Source: Lachnospiraceae bacterium XBD2001 (lineage in GTDB: Bacteria > Bacillota > Clostridia > Lachnospirales > Lachnospiraceae). Taken from it: a stretch of 64,000 nucleotides of DNA. Of this stretch, positions 18,907-27,933 are shown one piece after another (the first letter of the stretch is position 1; every line of letters begins with the position of its first letter). Where the stretch lies: NCBI GenBank assembly GCA_900116395.1, contig FPAN01000002.1:434001-498000 (forward strand), given 5' to 3'. The notes below the pieces were generated by a model. That model had not been told where the DNA came from. It saw only the letters and a program-made list of their open reading frames with translations, and searched no databases. Position numbers and translations under genes: made by a program.

Positions 18907-20646
18907 ATGTCACAGGGTTTCTATGACACTGGGACCAACGGGCAGATTCCGATCGGACTGCCGGGTGGTTTTTTTATCTACGAAGCAGATGAGGACGAGA
19001 AGATTACCTTCGCCGGTCCGAATGTGCTGTCTCTCTACGGGTGTGACACCATGGAGGAATTCCTGGAGTTCACCGGTGGCTCTTTTCGCGGGATGGTTCA
19101 TCCCGATGACTACAATCGGATTGTGAATCAAATACAGGCCCAGACCGTGTTTGGGGAGAAAAGGCACGACTATGTCCGCTATCGGATTCTTACCCGCCAG
19201 GGAGAGGAGCGGTACGTGGAGGATTTCGGGCATTTGTTGCACTCCGATGTGGGCGAGAATTATTACTACGTCTATTTGGTGGATGTGGATCAGAATGAAT
19301 TCTACAACAAAAATCGGAATTCCTACGCCGAGGCCCAGATTCTCTCCGCCAGCCAGGAGACGGATAGCTTGACGGGGCTTTTAAACATGTCCTTTTTCTA
19401 TCAGCGGGCCCAGATATTCCTCTATTCCAGCGAGAGTTGGCGGGAGGAGATTACCTTCATCCACTTTGATATTCCGAATTTTAAGCTGTTCAATGAGCGC
19501 AACGGCTTCCGTTTAGGCGACGAGGTGCTGTGCGATTTGGCCAAGGCCATTAAGGATGCATTCCCAACCGGCAGCATTGTGGCCCGTTTTTCCGATGACC
19601 ACTTCGTGGTGTGCACCATTGGCAGCAAAGAGAGCGTGGTGCAGCGTGTGGAGCAGGTGTACAAGCGGATGCTTCTGTCGGAGGATGTGAACAAAAAAGT
19701 CCGTGTGAAGGCCGGCATCTATTACCTGGATGATCGTCGGGCGGAGATTGGCTTAGCCTGCGACCATGCAAGGTTGGCATGCAACAGCATCAAGCATCGC
19801 CACGACGTGAATTACTGCGTCTACGATGAGATGCTGCGGGAGAGCCTGCGGCGACAGCAGTACGTCATCGATCACATTGATGAGGCCATTGAAAAAGAAC
19901 ATATCAAGGTCTACTATCAGCCGGTGATTCGAGTGAATACCCAGGAGATTTGCGGCTATGAGGCGTTAGTGCGCTGGGAAGATCCAAAGTTCGGCATGTT
20001 AAGTCCCGGGGATTTTATCACGACGTTAGAGGAATTCCACTTGATTCATCTGGTGGATACCTATGTGGTGCGGAAAGTCTGCCAGGATTACAAGCACCTG
20101 CAGGCAAAGGGTGAGGCATTGGTGCCGATTTCCATTAATATTTCCCGGTTGGATTTTGAGCTGTGCGATATTTTCGGCGTGGTGGAGCACACCAGGGCGG
20201 AGTATGGCGTGCCGCGGGAGATGCTGGATTTGGAGATTACGGAGAGTGCCCTGAACCAGAACGTAGGCTATATTCGCTCCGAGTGTGACCGGATGCGGGA
20301 GATGGGCTATCGGATTTGGATTGATGATTTTGGCAGTGGATATTCGTCCCTAAATACCATTGGAGATTACAATTTTGACGTGTTGAAGCTGGATATGGTT
20401 TTCCTTCGCAGCTTAGAAAACGGACGGCGTACCGGCAAGCTGATGTCCTACATCGTGCAAGGCGCCAAGGCCATGGGCATCTCGCCACTGTGCGAAGGTG
20501 TGGAGACGGAAGGTCACTTCGACTTCCTGCGGGAAATCGGATGTGAGCGGGCGCAAGGGTACTTCTTCGGCAAGCCCATGCCAATGGAGGAGACCAGAGA
20601 ATTTACCGCTTCCCGCGGCATTCGCTGGGAACAGGTAGCAGTGTAG
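18907..20646 (+). CDS. PAS-degenerate GGDEF-EAL protein (c-di-GMP phosphodiesterase)
   Basis: The 579-residue protein has an N-terminal PAS-like sensor (about 10-135), a GGDEF-fold domain (about 150-310) and an EAL domain (about 320-570). The GGDEF signature is replaced by FSDDHF, so cyclase activity is unlikely. The EAL domain is intact: E352 in YEALVRW, DLEITES, WIDDFGSGYSSL, LKLDMVFLRS and CEGVETEGH. It should therefore hydrolyse c-di-GMP, perhaps with the dead GGDEF domain as a GTP sensor. ATG 18907 is preferred over the in-frame ATG at 18820, because possible -10 sequences overlap 18818-18828. No signal peptide or membrane segment is seen. Confidence 0.85.
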   Translation: MSQGFYDTGTNGQIPIGLPGGFFIYEADEDEKITFAGPNVLSLYGCDTMEEFLEFTGGSFRGMVHPDDYNRIVNQIQAQTVFGEKRHDYVRYRILTRQGEERYVEDFGHLLHSDVGENYYYVYLVDVDQNEFYNKNRNSYAEAQILSASQETDSLTGLLNMSFFYQRAQIFLYSSESWREEITFIHFDIPNFKLFNERNGFRLGDEVLCDLAKAIKDAFPTGSIVARFSDDHFVVCTIGSKESVVQRVEQVYKRMLLSEDVNKKVRVKAGIYYLDDRRAEIGLACDHARLACNSIKHRHDVNYCVYDEMLRESLRRQQYVIDHIDEAIEKEHIKVYYQPVIRVNTQEICGYEALVRWEDPKFGMLSPGDFITTLEEFHLIHLVDTYVVRKVCQDYKHLQAKGEALVPISINISRLDFELCDIFGVVEHTRAEYGVPREMLDLEITESALNQNVGYIRSECDRMREMGYRIWIDDFGSGYSSLNTIGDYNFDVLKLDMVFLRSLENGRRTGKLMSYIVQGAKAMGISPLCEGVETEGHFDFLREIGCERAQGYFFGKPMPMEETREFTASRGIRWEQVAV

Positions 20647-20664
20647 AAAAGAAAAAGGGGACGA

Positions 20665-20693
20665 TTGAAAAGCAATCGTCCCTGTGTTACAAT
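20665..20693 (+). promoter_or_regulatory. Promoter of a small antisense RNA
   Basis: TTGAAA (20665-20670) and TACAAT (20688-20693) are separated by 17 bp. No ORF lies downstream before the terminator at 20748-20786. The -35 sits within a hairpin GGGGACGATTG/CAATCGTCCC that follows the EAL gene. Confidence 0.55.
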
Positions 20694-20699
20694 CTGTAT

Positions 20700-20786
20700 A
20701 GAAGGTAATCGGATGTGACTCCGATGCCCTGTATAGCACTTATTTAGAATAGCACCTTACTTTGCGGGCAGGTGCTATTTTCTTTT
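20700..20786 (+). ncRNA. Candidate antitoxin small RNA, convergent with a holin-like toxin gene
   Basis: A promoter at 20665-20693 and an intrinsic terminator (stem AATAGCACCT 20748-20757 with AGGTGCTATT 20770-20779, then TTCTTTT) define an RNA of about 87 nt. It contains a hairpin ATCGG/CCGAT. Its 3' end is complementary to the 3' end of the toxin mRNA encoded on the other strand. This is the tail-to-tail arrangement of type I toxin-antitoxin pairs such as txpA-ratA. Transcription is inferred from signals only. Confidence 0.5.
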
Positions 20787-20855
20787 GTGATTATCTAAGT
20801 AAGACAATGCAGCAAACACAACAAGTAGCAGAGTTAGTACTTCCATTACTGTCAT
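20775..20855 (-). CDS. Holin-like type I toxin peptide (26 aa)
   Basis: This short minus-strand frame encodes MTVMEVLTLLLVVFAALSYL followed by DNHKRK: a single hydrophobic segment with a positively charged tail. It resembles the short holin-like toxin peptides of Firmicutes that begin MTVYEAL or similar. GAGGGTGAT lies just upstream of the ATG at 20855. A promoter is present at 20930-20959 on the same strand, and a small RNA is predicted on the opposite strand overlapping its 3' end. Such peptides insert in the membrane and stop growth when not repressed. The gene is too short for standard ORF thresholds. Confidence 0.68.
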   Translation of the reverse strand: MTVMEVLTLLLVVFAALSYLDNHKRK

Positions 20856-20929
20856 GGGCATCACCCTCTTTCATAGTGAACTAGGGCAATCAAAAGTCGC
20901 ACCCGACCTTCTTCAGTTGTAACTATTCT

Positions 20930-20959
20930 AGTATAATTTCGTACATATGTTCCCGTCAA
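20930..20959 (-). promoter_or_regulatory. Promoter of the holin-like toxin gene
   Basis: On the minus strand TTGACG (20959-20954) and TATACT (20935-20930) are spaced by 18 bp. The predicted start near 20923 gives a leader of about 68 nt before the toxin ATG. Confidence 0.6.
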
Positions 20960-21092
20960 GTCAATTTCATATATTCAGAATCGTAAGATTTTCTGCTAAT
21001 TTGTTCAGCATTTCAGTGCATTTTATGTTACCATGTTCTAGTGTGGCTACTATGCAAAGAGTGGGCATGCGATTGAAATAGGAGGACAAAAA

Positions 21093-22313
21093 ATGAAAGT
21101 AGAAGAGCGACTTTTAAAATATGTCTCCGTCTGGACGACTTCCGACGAAGACGGAACTACATTACCAAGTACCCAGAGACAGTTTGATCTTGCGAAGATT
21201 TTACGAGACGAGCTTACCCAGATGGGACTTGAAAAAGTTACCATGACCGACCAGTGCTATGTATATGGCTTGTTGCCTGCAACTGCAGGATATGAGAATA
21301 AGAAGGCGATTGGCTTCATTTCTCATATGGACACCGCTCCGGATTTTTCCGGCGAGAACGTCAAGCCTCAGGTCATCGAGAACTACGATGGTGAGGATGT
21401 AGTTCTGAAGGGTAGCGGTGCGATTCTTAGCACCAAGGATTTCCCGGAATTAAAGGGATTGAAGGGACGCACCTTGATTACCACCGACGGAACCACCTTG
21501 CTTGGTGCAGACGATAAGGCCGGCGTATCCGCAATTATGACTGCCGTAGAGGAGTTGATTGCTTCCGGCGAGCCGCACGGTGATATCTGGATTGGATTTA
21601 CACCGGATGAGGAAATTGGTGCAGGCCCGAATGGCTTTGATTTGGATTACTTCAAGGCTGATTTCGGCTATACCGTAGACGGCGATTACGAAGGCGAAGT
21701 AGCATACGAGAACTTCTATGCTTACAGCGCAGGCCTTGAGATTCACGGTAAGAACGTACATCCGGGCGAAGCCAAGGATATCATGATCAATGCTGCCTTA
21801 ATCGGATGTGAGATGGCTGCCCGCCTTCCACAGAACGAGACTCCGGCAACCACAGAGGACCGTGAAGGCTTCTATCATCTGACGGATATGGAAGGTAACG
21901 TAGAGAAGGCAACCTTGTCCTATATTTTACGTGACCATGATGCTGCTCGCATTCAGGAGCGTATTACCACATTGGAGAATTTGACTGCTGAGATGAACGA
22001 GAAGTACGGCGAAGGTACCGTGGAGCTTAGCATCAAGCATTCTTACGATAACATGATTGAAGTCATGAAGGATCACATGGAAGTCATTGATCTTGCCAAG
22101 GAAGCAATCCAGGCTCAGGGCTTACAGCCATTGTCCCGCCCGATTCGCGGTGGCACCGATGGTGCGAGACTGTCCTTCATGGGATTGCCTTGTCCGAACC
22201 TTGGAACCGGTGGATATGGATTCCACGGTCCGTTCGAGCATTGTACCGTAGAGGGCATGGAGTGCGTGGTTCGTATTTTAAGATATATTGCGACACATGC
22301 ACCGGAAAAGTAA
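21093..22313 (+). CDS. pepT: Peptidase T (tripeptide aminopeptidase)
   Basis: This 406-residue M20B zinc metallopeptidase removes the N-terminal residue from tripeptides in the cytoplasm. Its length and motifs fit PepT: SHMDTAPDFSGENVKPQ (first zinc His and catalytic Asp), LLGADDKAGVSAIM (bridging Asp), FTPDEEIGAGP (catalytic and metal Glu pair), YTVDGDYEGE (metal Asp), and PIRGGTDGARLSFMGLPCPN. ATG 21093 follows AGGAGGACAAAA. Its terminator is also the first palindrome of repeat array C. Confidence 0.95.
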   Translation: MKVEERLLKYVSVWTTSDEDGTTLPSTQRQFDLAKILRDELTQMGLEKVTMTDQCYVYGLLPATAGYENKKAIGFISHMDTAPDFSGENVKPQVIENYDGEDVVLKGSGAILSTKDFPELKGLKGRTLITTDGTTLLGADDKAGVSAIMTAVEELIASGEPHGDIWIGFTPDEEIGAGPNGFDLDYFKADFGYTVDGDYEGEVAYENFYAYSAGLEIHGKNVHPGEAKDIMINAALIGCEMAARLPQNETPATTEDREGFYHLTDMEGNVEKATLSYILRDHDAARIQERITTLENLTAEMNEKYGEGTVELSIKHSYDNMIEVMKDHMEVIDLAKEAIQAQGLQPLSRPIRGGTDGARLSFMGLPCPNLGTGGYGFHGPFEHCTVEGMECVVRILRYIATHAPEK

Positions 22314-22338
22314 AAGAACATTTAATTTGCACTTTACA

Positions 22339-22654
22339 GCAGAGGGAATGGAGAAAACCTTCATTTCCTCTGCCTTTTTTATCGAGTTTTGGGGCTCGAG
22401 AGGCGCAGAAGCAGAGAAAATAGAAGATTCCCGGATTTCCTATGCCTATTCGAATTCCGGTAATCGGTCGTAGGCATAGGGATATAGAAAAAAGAGAAAT
22501 CCCTATGCCAATAGCCGGAACCCTGATTCAAATTCATGGAAAAAAGGCATAGAATTCTTCAAAAAATGAAAATCCCTATGCTCCCATATCCTCATGTTAA
22601 TTTATAATTAAATTTTCCGGCAGAGAAAATGCCGATATCCGCAAATCCCTCTGC
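22339..22654 (+). repeat. Phased palindrome array C (five 35-bp units)
   Basis: Five imperfect palindromes, each exactly 35 bp, start at 22339, 22411, 22474, 22547 and 22620, giving steps of 72, 63, 73 and 73 bp. Ends are GCATAG or GCAGAG on the left and CTATGC or CTCTGC on the right, often extended inward by GGAT/ATCC. Interiors differ between units. The first unit is followed by TTTTTT and doubles as the pepT terminator. The same stem family with the same 73-bp step recurs at 36339-36665. It is not a CRISPR array, because whole units are not conserved. Confidence 0.85.
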
Positions 22655-22703
22655 CTGCGGGTTTTTCGAAGATAAATTCACAAGAATTTCACACAATCCA
22701 TCG

Positions 22704-22732
22704 TTGTTATTCCACCTCAAATCAACTATAAT
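22704..22732 (+). promoter_or_regulatory. Probable promoter of the DUF234-type ATPase gene
   Basis: TTGTTA (22704-22709) and TATAAT (22727-22732) have a 17-bp spacer, leaving a leader of about 90 nt. The promoter begins about 50 bp after the last unit of array C. Confidence 0.55.
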
Positions 22733-22828
22733 AATACCTGTTTGAAAAAGAAATTAACACGCGTTTAAATTTGCTGATTTTTGATAAATTGACGCTGAAT
22801 CATACAGTGATTAGTTTGGGGTGAGACG

Positions 22829-24190
22829 ATGATTTTGAGAACAAATGAATTAAAAGAATTACAGAAGTTTTATGAGAAGGCCGGGAACGGTATGGTCCTG
22901 TTGTATGGCTCCAATCGGAGTGACAAGGAACTGCTGCTCCGGGCTTTTTGCAAAGATAAGAAGGTCTTCTATTACCGTGGACGTAATGCGTCTCCGGCAG
23001 AGCAGCTGCGCCAGATGCAGGCACAGATTGTATCAGAGTTCGATGTGACCTTACAGAAGAATACCTACGAGGAGTGCTTCAACCGCATTAAGTCCGGTGA
23101 CTCTTCCAAGCTGGTGGTGGTCATTGATGAATTCCAGACCATTGCCAAGAAGGATCCTACCTTCTTCGAGAGCCTGATCAAGTTGAAGAAGCGCCAGCTC
23201 TATCCGGGTCCGGTGATGATTGTCTTATGCAATTCCTCTCTGCTTTGGACCAGAAGAGATATGGATGATTGCCTGGGTGCAGATGTTGCAGCCATTGATG
23301 AGCGATTCTTCCTGGATGAGTTCCATTTCTTGGATATTGTCCGTGCGTTCCCGAAGTACTCGGTGGCGGAGGCAGTTCGTACCTACGGCATCCTTGGTGG
23401 AGTTCCGGAATATGTGAACCGTTGGAACGGCGAGCGCAGTGTCAAAGAGAACGTGTGCAGCTTGATTTTGAACCCTCGTGGATTTTTGCACCATGAGGCA
23501 GAGAATTACATTAGCGGCGAGCTAAGAGAGTTGGCAGTATACGAGACCATCTTAGCAGCCATGGCCAGAGGCAATTCCAAGCTCAACGATCTCTACCATG
23601 AGACCGGTTATTCCAGAGCGAAGATTAGCGTATATCTGAAGAACTTAGCGGCCTTCGATATTGTAGAGAAGGTAGTATCCTTTGAGACCGGCGGCTGGGA
23701 CAATGCCATGAAGGGCATTTATCGAATTAAGAATCATTTCGTGGAATTCTGGTTCCGCTTCATCTATCCGAACCAGTCTGCTCTGTACATGATGAGTGCG
23801 GAGCAGTTCTACGATACCTATATTGCAAGTGAGTTGGATGACTATCTGGATCATGCCTTCGTGAAGGTGTGCAGAGAATATCTGGAACTTATGAATATGG
23901 TGGATAAGTGTTCCATTAAGGTGACCCGTATGGGCACCTGGATTGGCAAGAACGGTACCATCGACATCATTGGCGCAGATGCAGAGGACGATTATGTGGT
24001 GGGCATCTGCAACTGGAACGGCGCCGAGCTTACCTTCGATGCTTACCAGGAACTTCTGAACAACATGCAGCAAGCCAAGATTCATGCCCGTACCACCTAT
24101 CTTTTCTCTGCAACGGCATTCGAAGAGCGCCTGCAGAAGCTGGCCCAGGAAGAGACCAGCCTGGTCCTGGTGGACATGACGGAATTATAA
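22829..24190 (+). CDS. Archaeal-type ATPase/DUF234 family protein with degenerate Walker A
   Basis: The 453-residue protein has an N-terminal P-loop ATPase-like region (about 1-210), a middle winged-helix (about 230-290, with LNDLYHETGYSRAKISVYLK) and a C-terminal DUF234-like nuclease-fold region (about 300-450). The Walker A position reads YGSNRSDKELLL, lacking the GK[ST] ending, while Walker B (LVVVIDEFQ) is intact. It may therefore not hydrolyse ATP in the usual way. ATG 22829 follows GGGGTGAG. Family members are often stand-alone proteins of unknown role. topB begins 35 bp downstream and is probably co-transcribed. Confidence 0.72.
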   Translation: MILRTNELKELQKFYEKAGNGMVLLYGSNRSDKELLLRAFCKDKKVFYYRGRNASPAEQLRQMQAQIVSEFDVTLQKNTYEECFNRIKSGDSSKLVVVIDEFQTIAKKDPTFFESLIKLKKRQLYPGPVMIVLCNSSLLWTRRDMDDCLGADVAAIDERFFLDEFHFLDIVRAFPKYSVAEAVRTYGILGGVPEYVNRWNGERSVKENVCSLILNPRGFLHHEAENYISGELRELAVYETILAAMARGNSKLNDLYHETGYSRAKISVYLKNLAAFDIVEKVVSFETGGWDNAMKGIYRIKNHFVEFWFRFIYPNQSALYMMSAEQFYDTYIASELDDYLDHAFVKVCREYLELMNMVDKCSIKVTRMGTWIGKNGTIDIIGADAEDDYVVGICNWNGAELTFDAYQELLNNMQQAKIHARTTYLFSATAFEERLQKLAQEETSLVLVDMTEL

Positions 24191-24225
24191 AAAGAGAGGT
24201 TAGCCTGAGGGGCTTTTAGATACTT

Positions 24226-27200
24226 ATGAAGAAATTGATCATTACAGAGAAACCTTCCGTAGCAAGGGATTTTGCCCGGGTGCTGCACGTCAGCGGTAAC
24301 GGGGACGGCTGCATCGAGAACAGCGATTATGTGATTTCCTGGTGCTACGGTCACTTAGTGGGGCTGGTGTATCCGGAAGATTACGACGCCCGCTACAAGA
24401 AGTGGGATTTGGCGGACCTTCCGTTTTTGCCGAAGGATTATAAGTACGGCGTCATCGAGTCTGCGGCCAAGCAGTACGGCGTGGTGAATCGCTTGCTTCA
24501 TCGCGAGGACATCGACACCGTTTATTGGGCAGGCGACTCCGGAAAAGAAGGACAGACCATCGAAGAGAATATTCGTATGTACGGCGGCGTGCGGGAAGGC
24601 ATGACGGAGCTTCGTGTGTGGATCGATTCCCAGACTGACGAAGAGATTCAGCGCGGAATTGCCGAGGCGAAGCCCATGGCAGAGTATGCCCTCCTTGGTA
24701 AGTCCGGCATTATGCGTACCATTGAAGACTATGCCCTGGGCATTAATTTTTCCAGAGCCTTGTCTGTAAAATACGGCCGTCTCATCAACGATGCAGCGGC
24801 AACCAGCAGCTATACCGCCATTGCCATGGGCCGCGTGATGACCTGTGTCCTTGGTATGGTGGTGCGTCGTGAACGTGAGATTCGCAACTTTACCGAGACC
24901 CCGTTCTATCGCGTCATGGGCAATTTCGCCGACGTGAAGTTCAACGGCGAGTGGCGTACGACGGAGCAGTCTAAGTATTACAATTCCCCGCTTCTCTACA
25001 GTGAGAAGGGCTTCAAGAAAAGAGAGAGCGCCGAAGGCTTGATGCAGGAACTTGCCGGTGTGCCGGCCGTTGTGGATGCCTGCGATATCGGCACCAGCCG
25101 CAAGAAGGCGCCATTGCTCTTTAACTTGGCGGAGCTACAGGCAGAGTGTTCCAAGCGCTTCAAGATTAGTCCGGATAAGACCTTAGAGACCATCCAGTCC
25201 TTATATGAGAAGAAGTACACCACCTATCCGAGAACGGATGCCAGAGTGCTGACCACTGCTGTGGCCAAGGAGATTCACAAGAATATTTCCAGACTCTCCG
25301 GTTATGGTCCGGTGGCGGGCTTCGTGAAGACCATCATGGACAACAAGTCCTACATTGGCATTGAGAAAACGGCCTACACCGATGATTCCAAGGTTACCGA
25401 CCACTACGCTATCATCCCGACAGGCTACACCAATGGCCTAGACAATCTGGGAGAATTGGAGAAAAAAGTTTACGACCTGATTTGTCGCAGATTCTTGGCG
25501 ATTTTTTATCCGAATGCAGAGTATAAGACGGTCAAAATCCAGCTGGCCTTAGGCAACGAGAAGTTCTTTACTTCCGCCAAGGTTCTTACGAAGCCGGGAT
25601 ATATGGAGGTCAGCGGCATTCCGCAGGCCAAGGAATCTAAGGATGGGGACGAGGAGGAAGAGGAGCAGACCTGTTCCAAGGAAGACCTTATCGCTTTTGC
25701 CCAGAATCTGAAGAAGGGCGACACCTTACCGGTGAACGGATTCGAAATCAAGGAAGGCAAGACCAAGCCGCCGAAGCGTTATACTTCCGGTAATTTGATT
25801 CTTGCTATGGAGAACGCCGGTAACCTGATTGAAGACGAAGAACTGCGTGAGCAGATTAAGAATACCGGAATCGGAACCTCCGCAACCCGTGGTGAGATTC
25901 TTGCGAAGCTGGTGCGTATCGGCTATTTGAATTTGAACGAGAAAACCCAGATTATTACGCCGGAGAAGCTTGGCGAGATGATTTACGAGGTGGCGGTGCT
26001 GACCTGTCCGTCCTTATTGAATCCGGATATGACGGCTTCCTGGGAGAAGGGCTTAGAGGGCATCATCGACGGTTCCGTGGATGCGGACGATTATCGTGCG
26101 AAGCTGGAGAATTACATTCGTACCGAGACCAACAAGATGATTGCCTCCGACTTGAATGGTGAGCTGGCTCGTAACATCAACCAGTTCACTACGGAGAAGT
26201 CCAAGGGTGCGGCAACCCGCAAGCCTCTTGGCATTCCTTGTCCGCTATGTGGTGGCGAACTGACCACCACCGCTTTTGGCTATGGATGCAGCAACTACTG
26301 GAACGAAGACATCAAGTGCAAATTCAACGTGGGTAGTATTGCGGGATGCGATCTAACCGAAGAGGAATTTCGACAGTTGATGACGGAAGGCAAGACGGAG
26401 GTCATTGACCGTTTCGTATCCAAGTCCAAGAAGAAATTCAAGGCCCGTCTCGTATTAAAAAAAGATCCGGAAAACAAGGAACATCCAATTGGAGCAGTGT
26501 TTGATTTTAATGATGTTCCTGCAGAAACGTTTGAAGGTGCCACTTGTCCTGCCTGTGGCAGCAAGTTGGTGCGCACCGGCTTTGGTGTTGCTTGCGAGAA
26601 GCGAACCAGAGAGGGCGATGGATGTTATTTCGGCATCGGCGAGATTGCAGGCAAAAAGTTAGATGATGATACGATCAAGACCCTGTTAACCACAGGAACA
26701 ACCGATGTGATTCGTGGATTCAAAGCAAAGAATAAAACTTCATTCAATGCGAAGATAAAACTTGCCACCGACGAAAATGGCAAGAAGAATGTTACCTTCG
26801 ATTTTGAAGGGGTAGAAGCGGATGCAGTGCCGGATGTGGTTTGCCCGGATTGCGGCGGCAAGATCAACATCAAGTCCTGGGGCTATGGATGCTCCAACTT
26901 CCGTGCAGATGATGAGAACAGCTGTAAGTTCTCCATCGGCAAGATTGCAGGTAAGGCCTTGTCTGTAAAGAATGTGCAGAAGCTTCTTGCGGAAGGCAAA
27001 ACGGATACCATCCGTGGATTCAAGGGCAAATCCGGTAAGAAGTTTGATGCGGTGTTGGTTTTAAAACAAAAAGAAGACGGCAAGCATGAGATTGCCTTTG
27101 ATTTCGATAATGTTGAGAAGAAGTACGTGAAGGATGTGAAGTGTCCGCTGTGTGGCGGTGGCATTGTAAAGACCTCCTTCGGTTACGGCTGCGAGAATTA

Positions 27201-27912
27201 CGATTTTAATGACAAGGAGAATTCCTGCCGCTTCAATATTGGCAAGATTGCAGGTGTGAGCCTGAACGATAGCCAGGTAACGGAGCTTCTGACCAAGGGC
27301 ATTACGGAGAAGCTCTCCGGATTCCGTGCCAAGAGCGGTAACAAGTTCGAAGCTTGCTTAGCCCTAGGTAAGGATGACAGCGGCAAGGTCACCGGTGTGA
27401 AGTTCGTTTTCCCGGATGAGACTAAGGTCATAGAAGGCGTAGAATGTCCGATTTGCCAGGGCAAGGTCATCAAGAACCACTTCGGTTATAAGTGTGAGCA
27501 TAACTTAGGACCGGATCAGGGCTGCAAGTTCTTCATTGGTAAGGTGGCCGGCGTGGAACTGACGGAAGACCAGATCACACAGCTTTTGAATGAGAAGCAT
27601 ACCGATGAGATTCAGGGCTTCCTTAGTAAGAAGGGCAACCTGTTTAGTGCGAAGCTGAAGCTGGATGAACAGTTTAGAGCAGCGTTTGACTTCGAGAGCA
27701 ATAATACCGCCCCGCAGGCGCCGACGGAGACTGCGCCAAGCTCAGCAGAAGCAAGTGCCCCGGCAGCTCCGGTAGCCCCGGAAGCGCCAGAGGTCGTGCA
27801 GGAGGCAAATGCACTGGCTCCGGCATCCAGCGCCGACGATGATCTGGCGGCTTTCTTAGCAGCAGAAGAAGCGGCCGTAGACGTAGATTTGGAACATGAA
27901 TTGTTTGGATAA
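24226..27912 (+). CDS. topB: DNA topoisomerase III with five C-terminal zinc-ribbon repeats
   Basis: This 1228-residue type IA topoisomerase has TOPRIM at residues 1-140 (LIITEKPSVARDF and AGDSGKEGQTIEENI), then the gyrase-like cleavage domains with active-site Y334 in TTYPRTDAR, matching the tyrosine position of bacterial TopB. The C-terminus (about 670-1150) carries five repeats of about 95 residues. Each begins with a CPxCGG-like pair, continues with a GYGC-type half site and a CKF-IG-IAG motif, and ends in GF..K....F.A.L.L. An Ala/Pro-rich linker and acidic tail follow. It relaxes or decatenates DNA during replication and recombination; the zinc modules probably bind single-stranded DNA. 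Confidence 0.93.
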   Translation: MKKLIITEKPSVARDFARVLHVSGNGDGCIENSDYVISWCYGHLVGLVYPEDYDARYKKWDLADLPFLPKDYKYGVIESAAKQYGVVNRLLHREDIDTVYWAGDSGKEGQTIEENIRMYGGVREGMTELRVWIDSQTDEEIQRGIAEAKPMAEYALLGKSGIMRTIEDYALGINFSRALSVKYGRLINDAAATSSYTAIAMGRVMTCVLGMVVRREREIRNFTETPFYRVMGNFADVKFNGEWRTTEQSKYYNSPLLYSEKGFKKRESAEGLMQELAGVPAVVDACDIGTSRKKAPLLFNLAELQAECSKRFKISPDKTLETIQSLYEKKYTTYPRTDARVLTTAVAKEIHKNISRLSGYGPVAGFVKTIMDNKSYIGIEKTAYTDDSKVTDHYAIIPTGYTNGLDNLGELEKKVYDLICRRFLAIFYPNAEYKTVKIQLALGNEKFFTSAKVLTKPGYMEVSGIPQAKESKDGDEEEEEQTCSKEDLIAFAQNLKKGDTLPVNGFEIKEGKTKPPKRYTSGNLILAMENAGNLIEDEELREQIKNTGIGTSATRGEILAKLVRIGYLNLNEKTQIITPEKLGEMIYEVAVLTCPSLLNPDMTASWEKGLEGIIDGSVDADDYRAKLENYIRTETNKMIASDLNGELARNINQFTTEKSKGAATRKPLGIPCPLCGGELTTTAFGYGCSNYWNEDIKCKFNVGSIAGCDLTEEEFRQLMTEGKTEVIDRFVSKSKKKFKARLVLKKDPENKEHPIGAVFDFNDVPAETFEGATCPACGSKLVRTGFGVACEKRTREGDGCYFGIGEIAGKKLDDDTIKTLLTTGTTDVIRGFKAKNKTSFNAKIKLATDENGKKNVTFDFEGVEADAVPDVVCPDCGGKINIKSWGYGCSNFRADDENSCKFSIGKIAGKALSVKNVQKLLAEGKTDTIRGFKGKSGKKFDAVLVLKQKEDGKHEIAFDFDNVEKKYVKDVKCPLCGGGIVKTSFGYGCENYDFNDKENSCRFNIGKIAGVSLNDSQVTELLTKGITEKLSGFRAKSGNKFEACLALGKDDSGKVTGVKFVFPDETKVIEGVECPICQGKVIKNHFGYKCEHNLGPDQGCKFFIGKVAGVELTEDQITQLLNEKHTDEIQGFLSKKGNLFSAKLKLDEQFRAAFDFESNNTAPQAPTETAPSSAEASAPAAPVAPEAPEVVQEANALAPASSADDDLAAFLAAEEAAVDVDLEHELFG

Positions 27913-27933
27913 ATAATAGTAAGAGGTAGAAGA

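Noticed and set aside
24520..24560. TopB TOPRIM motif with Gly for the second Asp (DSGKE)
   Set aside because: A DxGxE form is, as far as I recall, found in other Firmicutes TopB enzymes, so it is not treated as a loss of function.
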